DNA of 64,000 nt from Oscillospiraceae bacterium (GTDB lineage Bacteria; Bacillota; Clostridia; Oscillospirales; Ruminococcaceae): NCBI GenBank assembly GCA_017414435.1, contig JAFQMN010000003.1, positions 1-64,000 of the forward strand. Direction: 5' to 3'. Positions 7,490-16,785 of this stretch are shown piece by piece; positions within the stretch are counted from its first letter, which is position 1; every line of letters begins with the position of its first letter. The notes below the pieces were generated by a model. The model was not told the origin of the DNA and did not search any database. It saw only the letters and a list, made by a program, of their open reading frames with translations. Made by a program: the position numbers and the translations under genes.

Positions 7490-8512
7490 TTATTCTGCCT
7501 CTTTTATTTTTACAAACTCCGTAATTAATTTTGCCGTTGATTTAATATCGTTAAGATCTACTGTTTCTACCGGCGAATGCATATATTTGATTGGTATGGA
7601 AAGCAATGCCGGTTTTTGGTTATGTAAAACTGCTGTTAAGTGATCTACGTTTGTGCCGGTTTCGCCACCCATTACCTCTAGCTGATATGGTAATTTATTC
7701 TTTTTTGCGATATCTATTAATGTGTTGCCTAAATTTTGGCTTAAAAACGGGGAAATTCCAACCATTGGTCCGCCACCTAATTTGCCGTATATATTTTTTA
7801 TGCCAGGGCCGACTGAAAAAGTTGTATCTACCACTATGCAATGTATTGGGTTAAGGTCATATGCCGCGCAGCCCGCTGCGTGCCCGCCGACCTCTTCTTG
7901 GGCACTGAATATAACATTTAGCTCGGTGTTTTTCAATTCTACATCTTTTAAGAGTTCTAGCACATAGCATAAAGCTGCACAGCTTGCGCGATTGTCTAGC
8001 GCTTTGCCTGCAAAAATATTATTTTGAAGTTTTAAAAAGTTTGGGTACCAGACGATTTTTGTGCCAGGTGATATAAGTTCTTTTGCTTTACTAGCGTTTA
8101 GGCCAATATCTATAAATAGCTGGTTAATATCTGGAATGCCCCTTTGAGCCGAAGATTTTAAGTGTGGTGGTATTGTGCAAACTATGCCTTTTAAATGTTT
8201 TTTACCCACTACAATTACCTCTGCGCCGTAACATAATTTTGGGTCTAGCCCGCCGGATGCTGCCACTTTTAAAAAGCCCTCTTGTGTGATATCTGTGACT
8301 ACCATGCCGACTTCATCTATATGTGCATCTAGCATGATGTTATTTTTTGCTTTATTAATTGCTTTTTTTGTGACTATAATATTACCTAAATTATCTGATT
8401 TGACGGCACCGTAGGTGGTTAGCATTGTTTTAAATTCTGCAATTTCACTCGATTCTTGACCTGAAACGCAGATCATGTTGCTGAGTTTTTTAAGTAAAAG
8501 TTCTAGGTCCAT
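7490..8512 (-). CDS. M42 family metallo-aminopeptidase
   Basis: This 340-residue dinuclear zinc or cobalt aminopeptidase of the glutamyl-aminopeptidase/FrvX type probably forms tetrahedral 12-mers in the cytoplasm that trim short peptides. Metal and catalytic residues are visible in order: DAHIDEVG, KALDNR, the QEEVGG glutamate pair, an aspartate in VVDTTF, and the final histidine in KYMHSPVE. RBS GGGAGGA lies 7 bp before the ATG. It starts 3 bp after the recO stop, so translation is probably coupled to recO. Confidence 0.9.
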   Translation of the reverse strand: MDLELLLKKLSNMICVSGQESSEIAEFKTMLTTYGAVKSDNLGNIIVTKKAINKAKNNIMLDAHIDEVGMVVTDITQEGFLKVAASGGLDPKLCYGAEVIVVGKKHLKGIVCTIPPHLKSSAQRGIPDINQLFIDIGLNASKAKELISPGTKIVWYPNFLKLQNNIFAGKALDNRASCAALCYVLELLKDVELKNTELNVIFSAQEEVGGHAAGCAAYDLNPIHCIVVDTTFSVGPGIKNIYGKLGGGPMVGISPFLSQNLGNTLIDIAKKNKLPYQLEVMGGETGTNVDHLTAVLHNQKPALLSIPIKYMHSPVETVDLNDIKSTAKLITEFVKIKEAE

Positions 8513-8515
8513 TAT

Positions 8516-9250
8516 TTAATCCTCCCGCTCTTTGATTGCTTGATTATATATTCCCCAAAAATAATCTAGTGTATTTAGATGATATTCAATTTTATCTAGC
8601 AGATAGCCCTCGGCAAGTTCTGTTAGGAATTTTGTATCTGTTTGAGAAAGTTTGAGTGTTAAGCTTTTTTTGATTGGGGTATTTATTATAAATTTTATTG
8701 CCTCTGCAACTTTTGAATTTAGTTTTACGCTATATAACCCCGGTGTTTGCGACAGGCTGCCTGTTTTTATATAAAATTCCAAGCCGTTTGAGGTACTGTT
8801 GAGGTCTGGCGCAAAGCCCAGCAGTTTTGCCAGTTTTAGTTCGAATATTGCTTTGATTTTTAAAATATTATTGGTCTCTGCATTTAGCGCCTGCAATAAT
8901 AGATATGTTAATTTAAGCGGTTCTGCTGTACCCTCTATTTGTTGCGGGATTGTGGCTACAATTGCCTGGCAAAAGTATGATGACAGTGCTAAATTTTCTA
9001 GGTTATTGCGTATGTGTAAGAACGGTTCTTTAGCCTCTGCTGAATTTACTGAAAATGTATCTTTTGACTTGAATAAAACAAAATTGGAAAAGCACAAAAG
9101 CTCTGTTGCTGCAAAGCCACCTGTTCGTCTGCCACCCTCTTTACAAAATGCTTTGATAATTCCCTGGTCTTTTGTTAGAATCCAGATTAGTTTTTTTTCT
9201 GAATTGATTTTTTGTGTTTTCACAACAATTCCGCAGGTTTTTATTAACAT
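8516..9250 (-). CDS. recO: DNA repair protein RecO
   Basis: RecO anneals complementary strands and with RecR loads RecA at gaps. The 244-residue protein has the N-terminal OB fold (GIVVKTQKINSEKKLIWILTKD) and the conserved helical segment YFCQAIVATIP...ALN. Where many RecO proteins have a four-cysteine zinc site after LGFAPDL, this one reads NSTSNG, so the zinc site appears lost. RBS GGTGAG precedes the ATG. It follows pcrA by 14 bp in a recombination and repair block (mutL, pcrA, recO). Confidence 0.9.
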   Translation of the reverse strand: MLIKTCGIVVKTQKINSEKKLIWILTKDQGIIKAFCKEGGRRTGGFAATELLCFSNFVLFKSKDTFSVNSAEAKEPFLHIRNNLENLALSSYFCQAIVATIPQQIEGTAEPLKLTYLLLQALNAETNNILKIKAIFELKLAKLLGFAPDLNSTSNGLEFYIKTGSLSQTPGLYSVKLNSKVAEAIKFIINTPIKKSLTLKLSQTDTKFLTELAEGYLLDKIEYHLNTLDYFWGIYNQAIKERED

Positions 9251-9264
9251 ATGAGCTCACCGTT

Positions 9265-11613
9265 TTAATTTATTAAACTTAAGTTTGCATAATTAGCTAG
9301 CAGTTTTTTAACAGCACCATCTTTGAATTCCACCTCTAATAGTTGGTCTTCGCCGGAATCTGTGGCTTTTAGTATCTGCCCTTCTCCGAATTTAGTGTGT
9401 TTGACTTGATCACCATGTTTAAACTTTATATTACTTCTGTTTTTATTAAAATCAAACTGGATTTTGTTTGCCTTAAGGTAGCTTTTTGGCGCTGTGTTGA
9501 TTTGTTGTGTTTGTGGCGTTGCAGGTGTTTCTATTACATTATAAAAGTCTTCTGGAATCTCTTTTATGAAGCGTGAATCTTTACTGAAGTTGGTTTTACC
9601 AAGGTATGTTCTTTTTTGTGTGCTGATTAAAAACAGTTGCTTTTTGGCACGTGTGAAGCCAACATATGCCAGGCGGCGCTCTTCTTCTAGTTCTTTTTGG
9701 TCGAACAATGCCTGGTTATTGGGGAAAATTCCTTCTTCCATGCCGGAGATGAACACATGCTCGAATTCTAGGCCTTTTGCTGAGTGCAATGTCATTAAAT
9801 TGACAAAATCGGTATCTGTTGTGTTATTATCTGCATCTGTATACAAAGAAATCTCGTTTAAAAAGCCGGCAAGTGTTGGTTCATCTTCTGTTTGGTTCAT
9901 ATAAGCAAGCATATTCGATTTAAGCTCTTTTATGTTTTCTAGTCTGCTTTCGCCTTCAAAACCCATTTGGCTTAGCATTTTTTTATAGCCGGTTTTTTCT
10001 ATGATAATATCGATTATGTTTGTGAGCCCTCCGCTTTTAAGATCTAATTCCAGTTCGTTTATGAGTGTGGCAAATGCTTTTAAATTGCTTGCATTTTTTA
10101 TCTGCCCTTTAAAATCTGCTGAGCTTATAACCTGAAAAAATGTTTGATTGGTTTGCTGCATAACGTTTTTAACCTGTGCTATTGTTGTAGCGCCTATCCC
10201 GCGTTTGGGTTCGTTAATTATTCTGAGGAGTCTGACCTCGTCGTTTTTATTGATGATTACATTTAAGTATGCAAGTATATCTTTTATCTCTTTTCTATCG
10301 TAAAAACGCAAGCCGCCAAAGATTCTATATGGAATATTTCTTCTTGCAAGGATTGTTTCTATGACGTTTGACTGAGCATTTGTGCGATATAATACCGCAC
10401 AGCTGTTATAGTTACCATTGTTTGTTTTTATTATATCTTCTATTGTTTCTGCTATGAAAATTGCCTCTTTATATTCATCATTTGCTTTAAATAACTGGAT
10501 TTTTTCACCTGTTATGTTATTTGTCCAAAGATTTTTGCCCTTGCGAGCTTGGTTATTTGCTATTACCGCATTCGCTGCATTTAAAATTGTTTTTGTGCTA
10601 CGGTAGTTTTGTTCTAATCTTATTGTTTTGGCACCTTTGAAATGTTTCTCGAAATTTAAAATGTTATCTATATTGGCACCTCGAAATTTGTAGATGCTTT
10701 GGTCGTCGTCCCCTACTACACAAATATTATTATATTTTGCCGCCAGCATGTGGATTAAAACAAACTGGCAGTAATTGGTATCTTGGTATTCATCTACCAT
10801 GATATATTTATAACGCTCTTGGTATTCTTCTAGAACATCTGGGCATTGTTGGAATAGCTTGACTGTTAACAAGATAATATCGTCGAAATCTACCGCGTTA
10901 TTGTTTTTGAGCTCGTTTTGGTAAGCTTTGTATACTTTTGCAATAACAGATTTTCTAAAGTTTCCTTCTGCGGCTTTTGCGTAATCGTCTGCCATGATTA
11001 AATTATCTTTGGCGTTAGAAATTTCTGCTAAAACTGATTTTATATTAAACATATCTTCATTCACGTTCTGCTCTGCTAAAATGTTCTTGAGCAGCCGTTT
11101 TGAGTCATCGGCATCGTAGATTGTGAAGCCGTTTGAAAAATCTAATCTACTAATATATTTATGCAAAACTGTTAAGCAAAACCAGTGGAATGTGCCTGCG
11201 CAAACATCAGCTGCCTCTTGCCCGGCTGCTTTTTCTATCCTCTCTTTTAACTCTTTTGATGCTTTATTTGTGAATGTGATAGCTAAAATATGCCATGGTT
11301 TTATTTTATGACCGAAAACTCCATTATATTGAGATAAATCTAATGTTTTTGCCTTAATTTCATTCTCTATTTGCTGCATTAATTCTTCTGTTACAAAACT
11401 GGGCATTTTAAAGCTGAAATCTATGCCATGATTTAGCATATTTACTATTCGATGCACAATAACCGTGGTTTTGCCGCTGCCAGCTCCTGCTAGAATTAAA
11501 AGCGGACCTGTTAATGTGCCAATTGCCTCTTGTTGTTGTGCGTTCATGTTTGCAAAGAGGGTATTTATAAGCCTTTTTTTTAACTCATTATATTTGAGTT
11601 CTACGTTCGACAT
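9265..11613 (-). CDS. pcrA: ATP-dependent DNA helicase PcrA/UvrD
   Basis: This superfamily 1A 3'-5' helicase acts in nucleotide excision repair, replication restart and clearing RecA filaments. Motifs seen in order are AGAGSGKTT (I), TFTNKASKEL (Ia), VDEYQDTN (II), GDDDQSIYKFRGA (III), LEQNYRST (IV), and TLHSAKGLEFEHVF followed by VGFTRAKKQL (V/VI). A C-terminal Tudor-like segment (GDQVKHTKFGEGQI) binds RNA polymerase in PcrA relatives. An insertion of about 40 residues lies between motifs I and Ia. I chose ATG 11613 because GGAGG sits 5 bp upstream; a TTG at 11625 falls on that RBS. Confidence 0.96.
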   Translation of the reverse strand: MSNVELKYNELKKRLINTLFANMNAQQQEAIGTLTGPLLILAGAGSGKTTVIVHRIVNMLNHGIDFSFKMPSFVTEELMQQIENEIKAKTLDLSQYNGVFGHKIKPWHILAITFTNKASKELKERIEKAAGQEAADVCAGTFHWFCLTVLHKYISRLDFSNGFTIYDADDSKRLLKNILAEQNVNEDMFNIKSVLAEISNAKDNLIMADDYAKAAEGNFRKSVIAKVYKAYQNELKNNNAVDFDDIILLTVKLFQQCPDVLEEYQERYKYIMVDEYQDTNYCQFVLIHMLAAKYNNICVVGDDDQSIYKFRGANIDNILNFEKHFKGAKTIRLEQNYRSTKTILNAANAVIANNQARKGKNLWTNNITGEKIQLFKANDEYKEAIFIAETIEDIIKTNNGNYNSCAVLYRTNAQSNVIETILARRNIPYRIFGGLRFYDRKEIKDILAYLNVIINKNDEVRLLRIINEPKRGIGATTIAQVKNVMQQTNQTFFQVISSADFKGQIKNASNLKAFATLINELELDLKSGGLTNIIDIIIEKTGYKKMLSQMGFEGESRLENIKELKSNMLAYMNQTEDEPTLAGFLNEISLYTDADNNTTDTDFVNLMTLHSAKGLEFEHVFISGMEEGIFPNNQALFDQKELEEERRLAYVGFTRAKKQLFLISTQKRTYLGKTNFSKDSRFIKEIPEDFYNVIETPATPQTQQINTAPKSYLKANKIQFDFNKNRSNIKFKHGDQVKHTKFGEGQILKATDSGEDQLLEVEFKDGAVKKLLANYANLSLIN

Positions 11614-11646
11614 GTTCGCCTCCAAAATAATTTTATATTCTTATTT

Positions 11647-13545
11647 TTATGTTCTTAAAAACCATTTCTTTAACTCTTTTTCTTCTATTACGCAGCAAAC
11701 CGGGCGGCCGTGTGGGCAGCAAACAAGCCCTTTTTTGCGGTTGAGTTTTTCTACCAAATATTTAAGCTCAGATTCAGTGTTGATATCGTTTGATTTTATG
11801 GCCGCTTTGCATGCAATTGCATAGGTAATTCTATCGCGCTTTTCTAATGAAATATCGCTTTTACCGAGTAGTAAATCTTTTATAATGTTTTCGATCAGTT
11901 CTTCTACATCGGCTTCCTGCAAATCTAATGGCAATGATCTGACCGCAACTGTGCCTTCACCAAAATCTTCTATCTGAAAGCCTAGCTCTAAAAACACCTC
12001 TTTATTTTCTAGTGCTAAAACATATTCTGGCTGCGAAAGATTTATGAGGATTGGCTCTAAAAGCATTTGCTGTGAATTTGAATTGCTTTTTAGTTGTTCG
12101 AATAGTAATCTTTCGTGGGCTGCGTGTTTGTCTATTATGACCATTTTGCCCTGAGATTGGCATATTATGTATGTTTTTAAAACCTCACCGATAAATTCCA
12201 AACTACCTAAAACATCTTGGTGCTCTAGCTCTGGCTCCGCTGTTGTTTGTTGGTTATTTATTGCATTTTGGTCCTGCGAAAAGTTTTTTTGAGGATTACT
12301 ATAATTTTGAGGCTTTGTGCTTTGAGTGTTAATATTTAAGTTGCTATTTGATGTGTTGAATAAATTTATTTCTGGGTCTGGTAAGTTTTGTTGCAATGTT
12401 TCTTCTAACTTTTGCTTAAGTTGTGGTGATTTAGGGTATTTGTCTGTTCTTAGGTAAGTTTTTATATCTTCGATTGTTGGTGAATTTAAGTTTGGCTCTG
12501 CTTTATTAAAGTTATTAAGTTCAGGTTCAGTATCTTTAGTGATTGCGGGCTGCAAAGCCTCTTCTAATGCCGTTTTAGTTCCACCATACACCAAGCCATA
12601 GATTAATTTATCGTCGGAAAATTTTACGTCTGTTTTTGCCGGATGAACATTGACGTCTACGAAGTTATATGGTACCGTTATGTTTAATACGCAGACTGGG
12701 TAGCGGCCCTGAACTAATTTATTTTTATAGCCACTTTCTAGAGCGGAAATTAGTGTGGCATGTTTGACATAGCGATTATTTACGAAAAAGTATTCAAAGT
12801 TGCGAGTTGATTTTGCCATGCTTGGGTGAATTATATAGCCTTCTATTTTAAAATTGCCATCTTGATAACAAAGTGGCAGCATTGATTTTGCTGCATCTTT
12901 ACCAAACACCTCGAAGATAGCGGAAATTAGTTTGCCGTTGCCCGGTGTGTGGAGCTTGACTGAGCCATCTTTTATGAATTTAAAAGAAATTTCTGGGTGT
13001 GAAAGGGCTAGTTTATCTATTAGAGAACCGATTATTGCCGCCTCGGTTGCATCTTTTTTTAAAAACTTCATTCGCGCTGGAACGTTGAAAAATAAGTCTT
13101 TAACTATGATTGTTGTGCCTACGCTGCAGCCTTCATCATCAAAATATGTTTCATCTAGGGCGTCTAGTTCATAGCGTGTACCTATAAGTTCATCTTTTGT
13201 GCGTGTGATTATTGAAATTTTAGAAACCGCCGCAATTGATGCCAAAGCTTCGCCACGGAAGCCAAGTGTGGCGATGTTTTCGAGATCTTGCGGTGAATGC
13301 AGTTTGCTTGTGGCATGCGGTAAAAATGCAGTTTTAACGCTTTCTTTTTCTATTCCTATACCATCATCTGTTACTCGGATTTTGGAAATGCCGCCGTTTT
13401 CGATATCTATTGTTATCACTCTGCTACCGGCATCAATTGAGTTCTCTACAAGTTCTTTTACCACCGATGCAGGGCGTTCCACAACTTCCCCAGCTGCTAT
13501 TAGTCTTGCTACGCTGCGGTCTAAAACCTGAATTTTTTGTGGCAA
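11647..13545 (-). CDS. mutL: DNA mismatch repair protein MutL
   Basis: MutL links mismatch recognition by MutS to strand removal. The N-terminal GHKL ATPase has VKELVENSIDAG, VTDDGIGI and TLGFRGEAL. A poorly conserved linker of about 130 residues, rich in Asn, Gln and Pro, follows. The C-terminal domain carries the nicking endonuclease signature, but it reads DKHAAHERLLFE rather than DQHA(x)2E(x)4E, together with ACKAAIK and CCPHGRP. So endonuclease activity is likely, with one unusual substitution. The start is TTG with RBS AAGAAGGA. mutS is not in the window. Confidence 0.95.
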   Translation of the reverse strand: MPQKIQVLDRSVARLIAAGEVVERPASVVKELVENSIDAGSRVITIDIENGGISKIRVTDDGIGIEKESVKTAFLPHATSKLHSPQDLENIATLGFRGEALASIAAVSKISIITRTKDELIGTRYELDALDETYFDDEGCSVGTTIIVKDLFFNVPARMKFLKKDATEAAIIGSLIDKLALSHPEISFKFIKDGSVKLHTPGNGKLISAIFEVFGKDAAKSMLPLCYQDGNFKIEGYIIHPSMAKSTRNFEYFFVNNRYVKHATLISALESGYKNKLVQGRYPVCVLNITVPYNFVDVNVHPAKTDVKFSDDKLIYGLVYGGTKTALEEALQPAITKDTEPELNNFNKAEPNLNSPTIEDIKTYLRTDKYPKSPQLKQKLEETLQQNLPDPEINLFNTSNSNLNINTQSTKPQNYSNPQKNFSQDQNAINNQQTTAEPELEHQDVLGSLEFIGEVLKTYIICQSQGKMVIIDKHAAHERLLFEQLKSNSNSQQMLLEPILINLSQPEYVLALENKEVFLELGFQIEDFGEGTVAVRSLPLDLQEADVEELIENIIKDLLLGKSDISLEKRDRITYAIACKAAIKSNDINTESELKYLVEKLNRKKGLVCCPHGRPVCCVIEEKELKKWFLRT

Positions 13546-13584
13546 TTAAATCCTTCTTTCTATTTTTATTTTTTAATGGTATTT

Positions 13585-14262
13585 TTAAGTTTTTTCGGCC
13601 TCTGCATTTAAGCCAAATGTTTCATATAAGTTATTAACGAATTCATCTTTTATTAAGATTACCACTCGGTCGTTTACAAATAATTGTGTGTTCCCGCGCG
13701 GAATCTCTAGTTTATTATTATGAAACACCGAAACAATCACAGATTCTTGCGGCATTTGAAATTCTGATAGTGTGGTGCCATTGAATTTAAACTGTGGCGG
13801 GACATCGAATTCTATGAGTGAAACCTCACCGCTATTTAGGCTAAGCAGTTGTTTTATTGCACTTGTGTTAAGTTCACGTTCAATTAGCCTTGCTATGTTA
13901 TCTGTGCTGCTGACAGGGGTATCTACCCCCAATTGTTTTAAAATCTTAGCGTTTTTGGGGTTATTAACTCTTGCAACGGTACGGCCTATATTAAAATATT
14001 TTTTTGCAAGTTGGCATGCAATTAAATTATCTTCATCTTTGCCGGTGACACTTGCAAGCACATCAGCATCTTGGATTTTGGCAAGTTTTAAAGCTGAAAT
14101 TGTTGTGCCATCGCCCGCGATGATGGGGATGTTTAAACTATTTGCAAGCTTTTGGCAAAGATATTTATTTATTTCTATTATAATAGGTTCGTGATTATGT
14201 TCTAATAATGTTGAGGCAAGATAGTAACCAACCTTACCGCCTCCTACTATGATTACCTTCAC
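13585..14262 (-). CDS. trkA: KtrA/TrkA-type potassium channel regulator
   Basis: This cytoplasmic RCK protein gates a Ktr/Trk potassium transporter in response to nucleotides. It has one NAD-binding fold (KVIIVGGGKVGYYLA, acidic end at IIIEIN, GDGT) and one C-terminal TrkA-C domain, the KtrA/KtrC size rather than the doubled enteric TrkA. GTG at 14262 is the likely start, giving MKVIIVGGGKVG, because AGGAGG lies 6 bp upstream; the ATG at 14268 abuts that RBS. The GTGA overlap with the rluB stop indicates translational coupling. The transporter subunit is not in this window. Confidence 0.88.
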   Translation of the reverse strand: MKVIIVGGGKVGYYLASTLLEHNHEPIIIEINKYLCQKLANSLNIPIIAGDGTTISALKLAKIQDADVLASVTGKDEDNLIACQLAKKYFNIGRTVARVNNPKNAKILKQLGVDTPVSSTDNIARLIERELNTSAIKQLLSLNSGEVSLIEFDVPPQFKFNGTTLSEFQMPQESVIVSVFHNNKLEIPRGNTQLFVNDRVVILIKDEFVNNLYETFGLNAEAEKT

Positions 14263-14993
14263 TGCCATCCTCCTCTTTTAAAGCTCATAACTTCTTGCTC
14301 TGTTAAATGCCGATATTTACCGACAGCTAATGTGCCTAATTTTAACTGGTCAATTCGAATTCGTTTTAATTTTTTGACCTCTAGTGAAAATGCTTGGCAC
14401 ATTCTTCGAATCTGCCGATTTTTGCCCTGAGTTATAACAAAGTCTAAAATTGTGCGATCTTCATATTCTTTGGCAATTGTGACCGTTGCTGGTGCTAAGT
14501 TCTCACCATCTATAGAAAGCTGGGAGTTAAGACCAACAAGTATTTCTTTGGTTATTTTGGGTGTTACTGTGACTTTATATTCTTTTGTTATTTTATTTTT
14601 AGGGTGCATTATACTATTTGCAAATTCACCATCATTTGTGAAAAGCAGCAGGCCTTCGGAATTTTTATCTAGCCGGCCGATATTATAGATTCGTTCTTTA
14701 ATATTTGGCATTAGGCTTCTTGCTATTTTACGGCCTTGTTCATCTTTTGCTGTGCACAGGTAGCCCCTTGGTTTATTTAGCATGATATAAATTGGTTCTT
14801 CTGGCACTTTAGTTTTTATTAATGTACCATCCAATTCGATAGTATCTTTTTGCAGGTTAATCTGCATTCCAATTTGAGCTAATTTGCTATTGACCTTGAT
14901 TCTGCCTGATTTTATTGCTGTTTCTGTTGCACGCCTACTCATTATGCCCAGGACTGAAAATGCCTTGTTTATTCTTATTAAATTAGTTCTCAT
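14259..14993 (-). CDS. rluB: 23S rRNA pseudouridine synthase RluB/RsuA family
   Basis: It isomerises one uridine in ribosomal RNA. The N-terminal S4 RNA-binding domain begins IRINKAFSVLGIMSRR. The catalytic aspartate lies in IGRLDKNSEGLLLFTNDG, preceded by IMLNKPRGYLC, and the family KNRQIRRMCQAF motif follows. The length of 244 residues fits RluB/YpuL. In Firmicutes it usually sits next to a GerW/YtfJ-type or scpB gene, and here it follows gerW by 3 bp. The exact rRNA target is inferred from the family. Confidence 0.9.
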   Translation of the reverse strand: MRTNLIRINKAFSVLGIMSRRATETAIKSGRIKVNSKLAQIGMQINLQKDTIELDGTLIKTKVPEEPIYIMLNKPRGYLCTAKDEQGRKIARSLMPNIKERIYNIGRLDKNSEGLLLFTNDGEFANSIMHPKNKITKEYKVTVTPKITKEILVGLNSQLSIDGENLAPATVTIAKEYEDRTILDFVITQGKNRQIRRMCQAFSLEVKKLKRIRIDQLKLGTLAVGKYRHLTEQEVMSFKRGGWQ

Positions 14994-14996
14994 TGC

Positions 14997-15404
14997 CTAG
15001 CACTCTTGGGTTAATTCTTGTTCTTGTGTGTTCTCTTTTTTATTCTTTTTATCTTTTTTGAAAATAGCTGAAAATCTTTCATAAAGCTCTGGCAATGAAT
15101 TAAGCAAGCCCTCTATTTGTGTTGTGTTACCAATCTCTATTACATTTGCGCCATGTTCGTCTATTATTAAAAAGCCAATTGGTGTTACGCTACCGCCTGC
15201 ACCGCTGCCAAGGTGAAAGTGTTTGTTCTGTTTGTCTGTATCATCTCCACCAAGGCCGAAACCAAATGAAACCTTGGAAATTGGTATTATAACCGTGTTT
15301 TCTTTAACATTAATTGGTTTGCCGATGATTGTTTCGGTTTCTACTAGCTCCTTTAATTTTGCTATTATTTGTTCCGCTGCCCCACTTAAATTGTTCTCTG
15401 CCAT
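14997..15404 (-). CDS. gerW: GerW/YtfJ family spore protein
   Basis: This 135-residue protein carries the family core GKPINVKENTVIIPISKVSFGFG and the glycine-rich GAGGSVTPIGFLII. In Bacillus, GerW (YtfJ) is made in the forespore and is needed for germination with some nutrients. The C-terminal 25 residues are a charged Lys/Glu/Gln tail. The 119 bp upstream are very AT-rich and could hold its own promoter, but I could not identify a reliable sigma-F or sigma-G element. Its presence supports a spore-forming ancestry. Confidence 0.9.
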   Translation of the reverse strand: MAENNLSGAAEQIIAKLKELVETETIIGKPINVKENTVIIPISKVSFGFGLGGDDTDKQNKHFHLGSGAGGSVTPIGFLIIDEHGANVIEIGNTTQIEGLLNSLPELYERFSAIFKKDKKNKKENTQEQELTQEC

Positions 15405-15523
15405 AAAATAAATCCGCCCTTTCTTAAAATATTCAGCTCAGTTTTTAATAACTCTTACATTATATATTTATATTATAACTCAAAATGTAAATTATTTCTA
15501 TTTTTATTTATCGATTTTTTTAA

Positions 15524-16069
15524 TTAAGTAAAATGTTCGCCTGTTAAAAGCTCAACTGTATTTTTATAAATTCCTTCTGAATTATGCCAAAAATTTTGCT
15601 TGATTTGATTTATTTGTTTTGCTTCTGGTACAAACAAAGATATACTCATAAGTTCATTTACATCATCTTTAATTGTGCATTTGACTGTGAAGCCGTTTTC
15701 TTCTTTTTTTACCTCTATGTTATGCCATTTTTCGAAAATAATTTTGTTTACATAGTTCTTTGCTGATATTTCTAATCTCTCTTTGATGTTCTTGGAAATT
15801 TTATCTTGCAAAGCTAGCATCGACTCCTTGCCAGAGGGTGCCAGCACAAATCCACCGCTGTTTCCCTCGATCTGCCCGCCTTCTTTAAGTTCGTTAAAAG
15901 CTTGGGCAAAATAAAAGTAATTCACAATATTGTTAAAATCTAAAATATCAAAAATCTGAGTTTTACTCAAAGGCTCTATGCAAAAATTTAACATGTAGCA
16001 GATAACGAGTTTGACCTCGGCAATATTATTTAGCCCGCCCGGGTTTATGCCTGCTTGAAGTTCCTGCAT
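15524..16069 (-). CDS. DUF4364 family protein
   Basis: This 181-residue cytoplasmic protein is found widely in Clostridia. The N-terminal 80 residues look like a winged helix: IAEVKLVICYML, PLSKTQIFDIL and ALNELKEGG-like spacing ending in a wing LAPSGKE. The C-terminal half has an alternating beta pattern. The family is annotated only by domain number. It sits between trmD and gerW, with RBS AAAGGAAG. A role in gene regulation is a guess based on the fold. Confidence 0.75.
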   Translation of the reverse strand: MQELQAGINPGGLNNIAEVKLVICYMLNFCIEPLSKTQIFDILDFNNIVNYFYFAQAFNELKEGGQIEGNSGGFVLAPSGKESMLALQDKISKNIKERLEISAKNYVNKIIFEKWHNIEVKKEENGFTVKCTIKDDVNELMSISLFVPEAKQINQIKQNFWHNSEGIYKNTVELLTGEHFT

Positions 16070-16092
16070 TTTTTCACTTCCTTTATCTGTTT

Positions 16093-16785
16093 TTATTGTT
16101 CTTTATTATTTAGCAAGTCTGGTCTGTTTTGTGCTGTTATTTTTTGTGCTGATGTTTTTTGCCAGTTCTCTATTTGTTGGTGGTTACCTGAAAGTAATAC
16201 TTTGGGAACGCGAAAACCATGCCAGTTCTCCGGTTTGGTGTATTGTGCGTGTTCCAGCATGCCATTTACGTGACTTTCGTTTAAAAAACATTCATCGCTT
16301 GCCAACACACCAGGAACACAACGTAAAATTGCATCTGCCAAAATTAAAGCGGGGAGTTCGCCGCCGGTTAGCACATAGTCCCCAATTGAAATTTCTTCAT
16401 CTACTACGACATCTAGCACGCGTTGGTCTACCCCTTCGTAGTGGCCAGCTAATATTATTATGCTTTTTAGCTCTTTCAGTTTTAATACTTTTTGCTGATT
16501 GAGTGTTGCTCCCTTGGGTGACATGTAAATTACATGGGGGTTAAGTTCTTTGAGTTCAGCTTTAATTTTGCTTATACAGCGGTAAATAGGTTCTGGTCTT
16601 AGCAGCATGCCCGGACCACCGCCATAAGGGTAACCATCTACTCGATTATGTTTATCATCTGCGTAATCTCTTATGTTATGTGTATATACTTCTATTACAT
16701 TGGCTCTTCTTGCATTGCCAATAATGCTTTCTGACATTACATCTTCGCACATTTTAGGAAAGAGAGTTACTATATCAATTCTCAT
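16093..16785 (-). CDS. trmD: tRNA (guanine-N1-)-methyltransferase TrmD
   Basis: TrmD methylates G37 of tRNAs to prevent frameshifting. The protein starts MRIDIVTLFPKM and has the knotted SPOUT core: GYPYGGGPGMLLRPEP, LAGHYEGVDQRV and the IGDYVLTGGELPA loop. C-terminal DNA-like helices follow (LNESHVNGMLEHAQYT, RVPKVLLSGNH). The 230-residue length is normal. Its start overlaps the end of rimM by 11 bp, the conserved rimM-trmD pair. Confidence 0.97.
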   Translation of the reverse strand: MRIDIVTLFPKMCEDVMSESIIGNARRANVIEVYTHNIRDYADDKHNRVDGYPYGGGPGMLLRPEPIYRCISKIKAELKELNPHVIYMSPKGATLNQQKVLKLKELKSIIILAGHYEGVDQRVLDVVVDEEISIGDYVLTGGELPALILADAILRCVPGVLASDECFLNESHVNGMLEHAQYTKPENWHGFRVPKVLLSGNHQQIENWQKTSAQKITAQNRPDLLNNKEQ

